From CAVZCK01 sp963798805 (GTDB lineage Bacteria; Pseudomonadota; Alphaproteobacteria; Rhizobiales; Rhodomicrobiaceae), in NCBI GenBank assembly GCA_963798805.1, contig CAWCVC010000011.1, positions 434,001 to 498,000 of the forward strand: a stretch of DNA of 64,000 bases, given 5' to 3'. Positions within the stretch are counted from its first letter, which is position 1. Each line of letters begins with the position of its first letter. The position numbers and the translations under genes were made by a program. Shown here piece after piece: positions 26,875 to 34,102 of the stretch. The notes beneath the pieces were generated by a model, which saw nothing but the letters and a program-made list of their open reading frames with translations, searched no databases and was not told the origin of the DNA.

Positions 26875-28058
26875 TGGCTTGGCCCTTCGGCGGTCTGGCT
26901 CGCGGTCCTCCCCGTGACCTTGGCGGCGCGGCCGATCCGCATCCCGCTGCGCAATTGCGCGATGACCACGCCCGCGTCCGGCACGCCACTGGTGATCTCG
27001 TAGCGGCCGTCGAGCAGCCGGTGGCCGAGCGTCACCTCGCGCCGCTGCAACCGCCCGCCCTCGACCGTCCACACCGTGCCGCGATTCTTGCCAAGCCCCT
27101 CGATCGCCGCTTCCGGAACCAGCAGCGCCTGTGGCAGCCGCACGGTGGTGATGTAGACTTCTGCCTGCTCGCCGAGATTGAAATTCTCCGGGATCGGGTC
27201 GAAGGCGACCTCGATCCGGCGCTCTTCGTTGACCCGGTCGCTTTCGGGCTGGATGCGGGCCACGCGTCCGCTCAGACGCTCGCCGGGACGGGATCGCAGA
27301 ACGATTTCGGCCGGTTCGCCGACCTTGATCTCACCTGCTTTGCTCTCGTCGATATAGGCGAGGATCCAGACCGATTTCGGATCGATCAGCGTGAACACCG
27401 GCTCGCCAGCGCCGAGGGCTGAACCGAGTTCCTTCAGCCGCGCCGTCACCATGGCGTCATAGGGCGCCATGAGCGTGTGAAAATCCAATAGAGCCGATTG
27501 CTGCTGCTGCTGCGCTTTGGCGTCACTGATGTTAGCCTCGGCCACGAGGACATCGCTGTTCGCTAAATTCACATCCGCGCGCGCAGCATCTTGGACCGCC
27601 TGCGCCGTCTGCGCGGTTTCGAGTGAGGTGTTGTTGTTCTGCAGCAGCGTCTGCCGGCGCTCGCTGATGTTCTTGGTATTGGCGAAGTTCGCTTGTGCCT
27701 TGTCGACGCTGGCTTTGGCTCTTTGAAGATTGGCTTCGCTCTGCTCAACGGCCGCTTTGGCCCTGGCGACCTGCGCGCTTTGCTCGCGGTCGTCGAGGCG
27801 CGCCAGGACCGCGCCCTTGGCGACATGGTCGCCGACATCGGCGCGCAGATCGACGAGCACGCCGGAAACTTTGAAGCCGACCTTGGAGGTGACGCGCGCC
27901 TCGACCGTGCCGAGACCGAAAACCTGAACAGGCACATTCTGCTGAAAGGTCAGGGCATCGACCCTAATCGGGCGAAGAAACAGGCTCCAGGCGCCGACGA
28001 CCGCGACTGCGCCGATCGCAGCCAAGGTCGCCAGCAGGATAATGCGCCTCGATGTCAT
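26871..28058 (-). CDS. HlyD/MacA-family periplasmic adaptor
   Basis: This 395-residue protein starts behind GGAGGGGGG. It has an N-terminal TM anchor (residues 6-25), a lipoyl/barrel-sandwich strand pair (VEARVTSKVGFKVSGVLVDLRADVGDHVAKGAVLARLDD), and a long alpha-helical hairpin of coiled-coil character (about residues 85-190, rich in Gln and Ala). A beta-barrel domain follows. Such adaptors bridge an inner-membrane exporter to an outer-membrane channel. It is the first gene of the exporter operon. A TTGAT-N4-GTCAA box lies 77 bp upstream, suggesting control by a Crp/Fnr-type regulator. Confidence 0.9.
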   Translation of the reverse strand: MTSRRIILLATLAAIGAVAVVGAWSLFLRPIRVDALTFQQNVPVQVFGLGTVEARVTSKVGFKVSGVLVDLRADVGDHVAKGAVLARLDDREQSAQVARAKAAVEQSEANLQRAKASVDKAQANFANTKNISERRQTLLQNNNTSLETAQTAQAVQDAARADVNLANSDVLVAEANISDAKAQQQQQSALLDFHTLMAPYDAMVTARLKELGSALGAGEPVFTLIDPKSVWILAYIDESKAGEIKVGEPAEIVLRSRPGERLSGRVARIQPESDRVNEERRIEVAFDPIPENFNLGEQAEVYITTVRLPQALLVPEAAIEGLGKNRGTVWTVEGGRLQRREVTLGHRLLDGRYEITSGVPDAGVVIAQLRSGMRIGRAAKVTGRTASQTAEGPSQ

Positions 28059-28134
28059 GCCCGACCCCCCTCCCTGCCACCTGCGGAGAAACTCGCGAAT
28101 TCCGCAAAGCATACGGCGCTGCACCACCCTATCG

Positions 28135-28148
28135 TTGATGTGGGTCAA
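28135..28148. promoter_or_regulatory. Crp/Fnr/Dnr-type box upstream of the exporter operon
   Basis: TTGATGTGGGTCAA fits TTGAY-N4-RTCAA, the site class used by FNR, FixK and the nitric-oxide regulators DNR and NNR. It lies 77 bp before the adaptor start. A regulator of that family is encoded at 28910-29506. Direct control is inferred. Confidence 0.55.
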
Positions 28149-28211
28149 TCCGGTTTATGCGTCGGAGAAATTGAGCTTAGCCGGAAAGAATGATTGGCCG
28201 AAAAGCCGCGG

Positions 28212-28838
28212 CTAATGCGTGAACTCGCCCTTCGCCATCAGGAGATGGTGCCGCTGATGATGCGCACCTTGCACCATGATGCCCATGAAGCCGAGCGCCT
28301 TGAGCTTGATCACCTGCTTGGGGTCGCTCGTGGTGACGACAAGTTTGACACCATTAGGCAAGTCTTCGGTCCTGGCGTTCCAGCCGAGCAGCTGAAGCTC
28401 GTGCACATGGGCGGGCACCATGCGCTTGATCGCCTCGAGCGTGCGACCCTGGCCGGTCACCGTGATTTCGACACCGTCATCGAGCACGCGCTCGCTTGCG
28501 GCGGCGCGCAGTGTCACCTCATTCATGTCGATCAGATGTTCGCGCAATGCGGAGATGTTCACCTTCGACCAATCGGTCGTCGGATCGGCTTCCAGGATGC
28601 GCACGATTTCCTGGATCGTGCCGAACGCCTCCTGCCCGGGCATGGTTGGCTGAGCTGCTATCCGGCCGTTCAGAGCGTCATGCAAACTGGCGCCCGGCAT
28701 TGCCTGGCGGCTATCGGGACCCGCCGGGCCTATTTGCCCATGCATTCCGGAGTGACCGGGCATCTGCGCCACTGCATAGGCGGTGCCAACGACAATCGCC
28801 AAGCCGGTAAGCCCGACCCGCAAAAACCACGAAGACAT
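28212..28838 (-). CDS. Secreted Met/His-rich protein of unknown function
   Basis: The 208-residue product has a signal peptide (residues 1-24, cut after YAVA). The mature N-terminus is Met/His/Gly-rich (QMPGHSGMHG), the kind of segment that binds copper or other soft metals. The middle contains TIQEIVRILEADPTTDWSKVNI and ALREHLIDMNEVTL. The end carries a cluster of histidines (GAHHQRHHLL). I do not recognise a named family. It lies between the exporter operon and the Crp/Fnr gene, downstream of a 20-bp palindrome that is probably its operator. A metal or redox stress role is plausible but unproven. Confidence 0.6.
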   Translation of the reverse strand: MSSWFLRVGLTGLAIVVGTAYAVAQMPGHSGMHGQIGPAGPDSRQAMPGASLHDALNGRIAAQPTMPGQEAFGTIQEIVRILEADPTTDWSKVNISALREHLIDMNEVTLRAAASERVLDDGVEITVTGQGRTLEAIKRMVPAHVHELQLLGWNARTEDLPNGVKLVVTTSDPKQVIKLKALGFMGIMVQGAHHQRHHLLMAKGEFTH

Positions 28839-28896
28839 GATCGACCTCTTTCAAAGCGTATCCTTGATGTCTGGATACGCCGCGATGCCGGCCTTG

Positions 28897-28916
28897 CATA
28901 TGATCCGGATCATATG
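28897..28916. promoter_or_regulatory. 20-bp perfect palindrome, Crp/Fnr-type operator
   Basis: CATATGATCCGGATCATATG is fully self-complementary and contains the TGAT-N4-ATCA core of Crp/Fnr sites. It overlaps the stop codon of the Crp/Fnr gene and lies 59 bp before the secreted Met/His-rich gene, at a typical promoter distance. The likely binder is the adjacent regulator. Confidence 0.6.
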
Positions 28917-29506
28917 GCCGGTTCCGATAGTCTGATTCTGCCCCTGAGCCGTTCGATTTCGCCGTCGGCAGCCATCTCCGCAAGCGTCCGGTACAGCGCC
29001 TCATGCGTCAGTCCGAGTTCGGCCGAGAGGTCCTTGAGCGTACCAGGCAGCACGACCGTTTGCCGATCTGCGCCCGCATTGACCGTAAGATAGTGCCGGA
29101 TGCGATCGCGGGCGGAATGAATATTGCGTTGCTCGAGGCGGGTACGCAGCGTCATGACTTGCTGGGCCAGCATCGCCATGAACGCCTGTGCGATTTTCGG
29201 ATTGCGTTCGAATTCGGCCAGGACCGCTGCCTTGGGATAGCGACGCAGGACTGCATCGGTCGCCGCAATGGCGTCGCAGTGATAAATCGACGCGAAGAGG
29301 GAGGCTTCGGCAAGCGTCTCTCCGGCGAGGGCGATATGAAGCACGGCCTCGCGCCCTGCGCGGTCCACGCGCACGAGGCGTACGCTGCCTGTGATCACCT
29401 CGTAGAGCCCCGTCGGCCGCTGACCGGCGCGAAAGAGAACCTGCCCGGATTTGAGCGCGCGCTCAATTCCCGCAGCTCGAATGCCCTGGGTAAGCCAATC
29501 CGCCAT
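28910..29506 (-). CDS. Crp/Fnr-family regulator
   Basis: The 198-residue protein has a cyclic-nucleotide-fold sensor (about residues 15-110: LKSGQVLFRAGQRPTGLYEVITGSVRLVR, ALAGETLAEASLFASIYH). A dimer helix and a Crp-type winged helix follow (LKDLSAELGLTHEALYRTLAEMAADGEIERL). The sensor lacks the R-S/T phosphate cassette of cAMP binders and lacks an FeS cysteine cluster. It therefore resembles DNR-like or other small-ligand members; heme/NO sensing is a guess. The ATG at 29506 is preferred to a TTG at 29548. Its own stop lies inside the palindrome that precedes the next gene. Confidence 0.85.
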   Translation of the reverse strand: MADWLTQGIRAAGIERALKSGQVLFRAGQRPTGLYEVITGSVRLVRVDRAGREAVLHIALAGETLAEASLFASIYHCDAIAATDAVLRRYPKAAVLAEFERNPKIAQAFMAMLAQQVMTLRTRLEQRNIHSARDRIRHYLTVNAGADRQTVVLPGTLKDLSAELGLTHEALYRTLAEMAADGEIERLRGRIRLSEPAI

Positions 29507-29716
29507 GCCCGCCAACCTGGTCCTTCGACGAAAATCCGATGATGCCAAGAGTTGGCCGCAACTTTAGTTTTCGAAGCGGCCATTGTCTGCATAGGACGAA
29601 TCGCCGCCAAATCAAGGCGAGAGCGCCTCGATGATCCGGCAATCGGCGACGGTGCGAGAGCGGCAGCGCCGGATCATGCTGTCGAGTTCGCGCCGCAAAG
29701 ACTGCAAGTCGGCGGT

Positions 29717-29830
29717 TTTTTCGCCACGCTGATCGGAACGACATCGCTCTGGATGGCGATTCTCGCCGATACCGGCGCCACCGTATTGGTCACGGCCAAC
29801 GCGCTGCGGCTGTTGCGGATCAAGCTATGA
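29717..29830 (+). pseudogene. C-terminal remnant of a heavy-metal P1B-type ATPase
   Basis: The last 37 codons of an open frame read TSLWMAILADTGATVLVTANALRLLR and then stop. This is the characteristic final TM helix and tail of zinc/cadmium/copper P1B-type ATPases (ADTGATVLVTxNALRLLR). Nothing upstream encodes the phosphorylation or ATP-binding domains, so only the 3' end survives. It lies between a Crp/Fnr gene and an ArsR-rhodanese regulator, which suggests a metal-resistance locus that lost its pump. Confidence 0.65.
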
Positions 29831-29838
29831 AGATCACC

Positions 29839-30501
29839 TTACCCTGTTGCATCAACCGGAAATCCCGCCGCTCTCCATTCCGGCAGCCCGTCTTCGAGAC
29901 GGCGCACATCGAACCCGCGCGCACGCAATTTCGCAACCGCTTCGAACGCCAGCACACAATAGGGACCGCGACAGTAAGCGACGATCTCCTGGCCGCGATC
30001 GAGTTCTGCCAGCCGGGACTCGAGCTCTTTCAGCGGAATATTGATCGCGCCCGGCACGTGCCCCATGGCGAATTCGTCAGGCGGACGGACATCGAGCACA
30101 GTGACCAGCCCGTCCCGAAGACGTTCGACAAGCTGCTCGCGTGACACCGGCTCCATGCCGTCGCCGTTCCCGAAATAGCCTCGTACGATCCGGTCCACCT
30201 CGGCGAGATTACGCTCAGCGATGTTGCGCAGCACAGACAGCAGGTGCAGCACGCTCTTATCTGTTAGCCGGTACAGCACGAATTTGCCCTTGCGGCGCGT
30301 CGCGACAAGCCCGGCCCGGCGCAATTGCTGCAGATGCTGGGAGGCATTCGCGACGGATAGCCCGACACGTTCGGCGAGCGTGTCCACGCTGCGCTCGCCC
30401 TGCGCCAGATGCTCGATCAGGTCGAGCCGGTGCGCATGTCCCAATGCCCGCGCGACGGATGCGAATTCGGCATAAAGCAACTGTTTGGGAGTGGTTGACA
30501 T
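29839..30501 (-). CDS. ArsR-type repressor fused to a rhodanese domain
   Basis: The 220-residue protein has an N-terminal ArsR/SmtB winged helix (VARALGHAHRLDLIEHLAQGERSVDTLAERVGLSVANASQHLQQLRRAGLV). A C-terminal rhodanese domain follows (TVLDVRPPDEFAMGHVPGAINIP) with the loop YCRGPYCVLAF, whose first cysteine is the persulfide-forming position. Such fusions are thought to sense sulfane sulfur or thiol chemistry, or metals. It starts behind GGAAGG and is divergent from a sterol-desaturase-type gene. A 7-8-7 inverted repeat in the shared promoter is its likely operator. Confidence 0.92.
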   Translation of the reverse strand: MSTTPKQLLYAEFASVARALGHAHRLDLIEHLAQGERSVDTLAERVGLSVANASQHLQQLRRAGLVATRRKGKFVLYRLTDKSVLHLLSVLRNIAERNLAEVDRIVRGYFGNGDGMEPVSREQLVERLRDGLVTVLDVRPPDEFAMGHVPGAINIPLKELESRLAELDRGQEIVAYCRGPYCVLAFEAVAKLRARGFDVRRLEDGLPEWRAAGFPVDATG

Positions 30502-30523
30502 GGCCTTCCAATGCTCACAATAT

Positions 30524-30545
30524 CATTCAAGAGAATAATTGAATG
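30524..30545. promoter_or_regulatory. Candidate ArsR-family operator
   Basis: CATTCAA at 30524-30530 and TTGAATG at 30539-30545 form a perfect 7-8-7 inverted repeat. This is the TTCAA-N-TTGAA plan of many SmtB/ArsR/CadC operators. It lies 23 bp upstream of the ArsR-rhodanese start and before the divergent oxygenase gene, so it could control both. Confidence 0.6.
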
Positions 30546-30579
30546 TACAGCATTCACGATCGCCCGGCAAAGAGTTCCA

Positions 30580-31473
30580 TTGGCCCCGTTGCTCCTCGTG
30601 AACGAACCATTGATCCGGTTGGCCGTCTTTGGCGGCGTGCTCGTCACGATGACCGCCTGGGAGGTGGCCGCGCCACGCCGACGACAGGAGATTCCGAGAA
30701 TCATCCGTTGGCCCAACAATCTCAGTATTTTGGTGATCGACATCATGCTCGTCCGCTTGGCCTTCCCGATTGCGGCCGTCGGACTCGCGTTGCTGTCGGA
30801 ACAACGCGGCTGGGGTCTGTTCAATATTTTCGGCGTCCCGGTCTGGCTGTCGGGCATCCTGTCCATTCTGGCACTCGATCTTGCCATCTATCTCCAGCAT
30901 GTCATGTTTCATGCTGTCCCGGCGCTATGGCGGCTGCACCGGATGCATCATGCCGATCTGGAGTTCGACGTCTCGACTGGCCTGCGCTTCCATCCCCTCG
31001 AAATTCTGCTTTCGATGGGCATCAAACTTGCGGTGATTGCGGCGCTCGGGCCGCCGGCCGTCGCTGTCCTCATCTTTGAGGTGCTCCTCAACGCCACCTC
31101 GATGTTCAATCACAGCAACATCCGCATTCCGCCGCAGGTTGACCGGGTGCTGCGCTGGATTGTGGTGACGCCGGACATGCACCGCGTGCATCACTCGATT
31201 CACCCAAGTGAGACCAACAGCAATTTCGGCTTCAATCTGCCCTGGTGGGACCGCCTGCTCGGCACCTATTGCGCCCAGCCGAGACAAGGGCACGAGGCCA
31301 TGACGATCGGAATCGACCAGTTCCGTTCCCGCCGGGATCTCTGGCTCGATCGGATGCTGATCCAACCCTTGCGCGGGCCGGCAAGCCGCTATCCGATCAA
31401 CCGCAGCGCCGATGGAGCCTCGCGCACAGCCGCTCCTGATCGTTTCCGCTCCGGCGGCCGCGGGCGACCATAG
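30580..31473 (+). CDS. Sterol desaturase/fatty acid hydroxylase superfamily protein
   Basis: This integral-membrane di-iron oxygenase has the three histidine boxes: HVMFH, HRMHH and, near the end, HRVHH, with further ligands around FNHSN. Several hydrophobic helices precede them. The superfamily hydroxylates or desaturates lipids; the substrate here is unknown. The start is uncertain: the frame is open from an ATG at 30511, but that would place the ArsR-type operator inside the gene. A TTG at 30580 behind AAAGAG, or codons at 30589 and 30598, are likelier. It is divergent from the ArsR-rhodanese gene and probably under its control. Confidence 0.82.
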   Translation: MAPLLLVNEPLIRLAVFGGVLVTMTAWEVAAPRRRQEIPRIIRWPNNLSILVIDIMLVRLAFPIAAVGLALLSEQRGWGLFNIFGVPVWLSGILSILALDLAIYLQHVMFHAVPALWRLHRMHHADLEFDVSTGLRFHPLEILLSMGIKLAVIAALGPPAVAVLIFEVLLNATSMFNHSNIRIPPQVDRVLRWIVVTPDMHRVHHSIHPSETNSNFGFNLPWWDRLLGTYCAQPRQGHEAMTIGIDQFRSRRDLWLDRMLIQPLRGPASRYPINRSADGASRTAAPDRFRSGGRGRP

Positions 31474-31670
31474 CGATCGGTGTCTCCGCGATCCGCGGCG
31501 CGGTCGACGTGAAAACACAGGGCGAACTCGATTGCCTTGTACCCCATCAAATGCTGACGACCCTATGCTCGCCGCGTAAGGTCGCTGCTCGGCCCATATC
31601 GGCCAATGCCTCAGCAGCAAGGGTGAGCATTGCTTGACGCGATTTCTGACCATTGAGACTATTGAGTGGA

Positions 31671-31699
31671 TTGACGGCGCTGATGATAGGACGATTAAA
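31671..31699 (+). promoter_or_regulatory. Possible sigma-70 promoter for the Pot-type ABC operon
   Basis: TTGACG at 31671-31676 and ATTAAA at 31694-31699 are 17 bp apart. They lie 53 bp before the first codon of the ABC operon. The 279-bp gap before that operon (31474-31752) shows no gene. Confidence 0.4.
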
Positions 31700-31752
31700 C
31701 TAGCAATCGTCATTTCGGCCTCCACGCCGCCGTTATTCCGACAGGACCGCCC

Positions 31753-32883
31753 GTGCTCGCCGCTCCAGACGCACAGACCGATCGCCCGACCCTCGAAAAT
31801 GTATCCGACTCGGCCGCTTACGTCCGGTTCGACGCCGTCGAGAAGAGCTACGACGGCGAAACGCTCGTGGTCCGCGACCTCAATCTATCCGTGCGCCGCG
31901 GCGAATTCGTCACTTTGCTCGGCCCTTCAGGCTCCGGCAAGACCACGACGCTGATGATGCTTGCCGGTTTTGAGAGCCCGACGCGCGGGTCGATTCAGCT
32001 CGGCGGCTCCGAGATTACCCGTACGCCGCCGCATAAGCGGGGCATCGGCATGGTCTTTCAGAACTACGCACTCTTCCCGCACATGACGGTGGGTGAAAAT
32101 CTGGCCTTCCCGCTGGAGGTGCGAGGCATGGCGAAGGCCGCGATCAAGGACAAGGTCGCTCGGGCGCTCGATATGGTCCAGCTCGATGGGTTCGGTGCGC
32201 GCAAGCCATCCCAGCTATCGGGCGGCCAGCAGCAGCGCGTCGCGCTCGCGCGTGCACTCGTCTTCGAGCCTCGCGTCATCCTGATGGACGAGCCGCTCGG
32301 CGCGCTCGACAAGCAGCTTCGCGAGCATATGCAGTACGAGATCAAGCATCTCCATGAGCGCCTCGGCCTGACCGTCGTCTATGTCACCCACGACCAGACC
32401 GAGGCGCTCACCATGTCCGATCGGGTGGCGGTGTTCAATCATGGCCGTATCGAGCAGATCGCACCGGCGCGCGAAATGTATGAGCGCCCTGCCACGGCCT
32501 TCGTTGCTCAGTTCATCGGGGAGAACAACAAGCTTTCGGGCACGGTCGATCATCTCGAGAACGGCATCGCCGGCGTGCGGCTTCCGGACGGGAGCCTCGT
32601 CCGAGCCGAAGCAGGGCCGGGCTTTATGCGAGGGGACGCCGCTGTCGTGTCCGTGCGTCCCGAGCGCGTGCGCATCGACGGATCGGCCGCCGACAATGAC
32701 TTCCCAGCGATCGTCCGCGAGGTGATCTATCACGGCGATCATCTCAGGCTTCGCCTTGCGGCCTTCGGCAACGAGGCGTTCGTCGTGAAAAGTCCTGTCG
32801 GCCATGGTCGGCGCATCGAAGTTGGCGAAAGCGTCCGCGTCGGCTGGGCGGTAAACGAAGCACGGGCGCTGGCCGAACTATGA
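31753..32883 (+). CDS. Polyamine-type ABC transporter ATP-binding protein (PotA-like)
   Basis: This 376-residue ATPase has Walker A GPSGSGKTT, Q-loop FQNYALFPHMTVGENLAFPL, signature LSGGQQQR, Walker B VILMDEPLGALD and H-loop VTHDQTEAL. The C-terminal TOBE domain contains VVSVRPERVRI. The FPL-containing Q-loop region and TOBE pattern match the PotA/spermidine-putrescine class. The first codon is GTG. It leads an operon of binding protein and two permeases; ATPase first is the usual order in this class. Confidence 0.92.
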   Translation: MLAAPDAQTDRPTLENVSDSAAYVRFDAVEKSYDGETLVVRDLNLSVRRGEFVTLLGPSGSGKTTTLMMLAGFESPTRGSIQLGGSEITRTPPHKRGIGMVFQNYALFPHMTVGENLAFPLEVRGMAKAAIKDKVARALDMVQLDGFGARKPSQLSGGQQQRVALARALVFEPRVILMDEPLGALDKQLREHMQYEIKHLHERLGLTVVYVTHDQTEALTMSDRVAVFNHGRIEQIAPAREMYERPATAFVAQFIGENNKLSGTVDHLENGIAGVRLPDGSLVRAEAGPGFMRGDAAVVSVRPERVRIDGSAADNDFPAIVREVIYHGDHLRLRLAAFGNEAFVVKSPVGHGRRIEVGESVRVGWAVNEARALAEL

Positions 32884-32930
32884 CCGCAGACGGGCGCCAT
32901 TGAACCTTCAATCGGGCAGGAGAAAAACCC

Positions 32931-33986
32931 ATGAAGACAAGACTGCTACTCTCTCTGGCCGCGGGGGTGCTCGCTGGCGCGAGCCTCCTCGCCATCGATG
33001 CCGCCGCCGCGAGGCCGCTCACCGTCGTCTCATGGGGAGGCGCGTATCAGGACGCGCAGAAAAAGGCGTTCTTCGAGCCGTTCAAGGCGGCGGGGAACTC
33101 CATGATCGACGAGAGCTGGGACGGCGGCGTTGGCGTGCTGCGCGCTAAGACTGAAACCGGCACGGATTCGGGCTGGGACGTCGTCCAGGTCGAAAGCGAG
33201 GAGCTGCTCGTCGGCTGCGAGGAAGGGCTCTTCGTCAAGCTCGACTGGTCGAAGATCGGCGGCAAGGATGCCTATCTGCCGGAGGCCGTCAGCGACTGCG
33301 GCGTCGGTGCGATCCTTTATAATTTCGTGCTCGGCTATGACAAGGATAAGCTGAAGAACCCGCCGAAGGGTTGGGCGGATTTCTTCGACACCAAGAAATA
33401 TCCTGGCAAGCGCGCATTGCGCGGCGGACCGAAGACCAATCTGGAAATCGCGCTGTTGGCAGATGGGGTCGCGCCTGACGATGTCTACAAAGTGCTTGCG
33501 ACCGATGAGGGCGTCGAGCGCGCTTTCAAGAAGCTTGGCACCATCAAGAAAGACATCATCTGGTGGAAATCCGGCGCCCAGCCGCCGCAGCTTCTTGCAT
33601 CCGGCGAGGTGGTGATGACCTCGGCCTATAACGGTCGGCTCGATTCAGCTAACCGGACCGACAAGCGCAATTTCGGCATCCAGTGGAACGGCTCGCTGTT
33701 CACCGTCGATAGCTGGGTCATTCTGAAGACCTCGCCCAATGTCCAGGAGGCCTACAAATTCCTGAATTTCGTGGGTCAGGCCGAGCATCAGGCGAAGATC
33801 CCCGAATATATCGCCTATGGCGTGACCAACAAGGACGCCGCAGCCAAGATCGATCCTAAGCGCTTCGCCGATCTGCCGACCTATCCGGAGCATTTCTCCA
33901 AGGCTGTCGCGATCTCCGACAAGTTCTGGCTGGAGAATATCGACCGGCTCACCCAGCGCTTCAACACCTGGGCGGCCGCCAATTGA
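32931..33986 (+). CDS. Polyamine-type ABC transporter substrate-binding protein (PotD-like)
   Basis: The 351-residue protein has a signal peptide (residues 1-27). The mature start PLTVVSWGGAYQDAQKKAFFEPF is the hallmark of the PotD/opine-type family 1 subgroup. WDVVQVESEELL and GWADFFDTKKYPGKRALR are further conserved segments. The subgroup binds polyamines, opines and related small amines; the exact ligand is not inferable. The ATPase precedes it and two permeases follow. A two-stem palindromic repeat directly follows its stop and may stabilise its mRNA. Confidence 0.9.
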   Translation: MKTRLLLSLAAGVLAGASLLAIDAAAARPLTVVSWGGAYQDAQKKAFFEPFKAAGNSMIDESWDGGVGVLRAKTETGTDSGWDVVQVESEELLVGCEEGLFVKLDWSKIGGKDAYLPEAVSDCGVGAILYNFVLGYDKDKLKNPPKGWADFFDTKKYPGKRALRGGPKTNLEIALLADGVAPDDVYKVLATDEGVERAFKKLGTIKKDIIWWKSGAQPPQLLASGEVVMTSAYNGRLDSANRTDKRNFGIQWNGSLFTVDSWVILKTSPNVQEAYKFLNFVGQAEHQAKIPEYIAYGVTNKDAAAKIDPKRFADLPTYPEHFSKAVAISDKFWLENIDRLTQRFNTWAAAN

Positions 33987-33987
33987 G

Positions 33988-34083
33988 GTCATCCCGGAAG
34001 CCGCGCGAGCGGTTGTCCGGGATCCCATGAGGCGGCGCGTCATGCGACCCCGGATAACGCCTGCGGCGTTTCCGGGGAGACGA
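33988..34083 (+). repeat. Bipartite palindromic intergenic repeat, copy C
   Basis: The 96-bp element starts two bases after the binding-protein stop. Its first stem runs from ATCCCGGA to TCCGGGAT around a GCGA loop. Its second stem pairs CCCGGATAACGCC with GGCGTTTCCGGG, with one bulged base. Ends and layout match copies A and B. It fills the gap before the permease gene. Confidence 0.75.
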
Positions 34084-34102
34084 ATGGAAGCGGGAGCATC
34101 CG

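Noticed and set aside
28910..29506. Assignment of this regulator as FnrL controlling the hemA box
   Set aside because: It lacks the cysteine cluster needed for an oxygen-labile FeS centre, so the hemA box is better attributed to a regulator outside the window.
30925..31725. Leftward frame of 266 codons opposite the sterol-desaturase-type gene
   Set aside because: Antisense of a gene with clear histidine boxes; no domain of its own.
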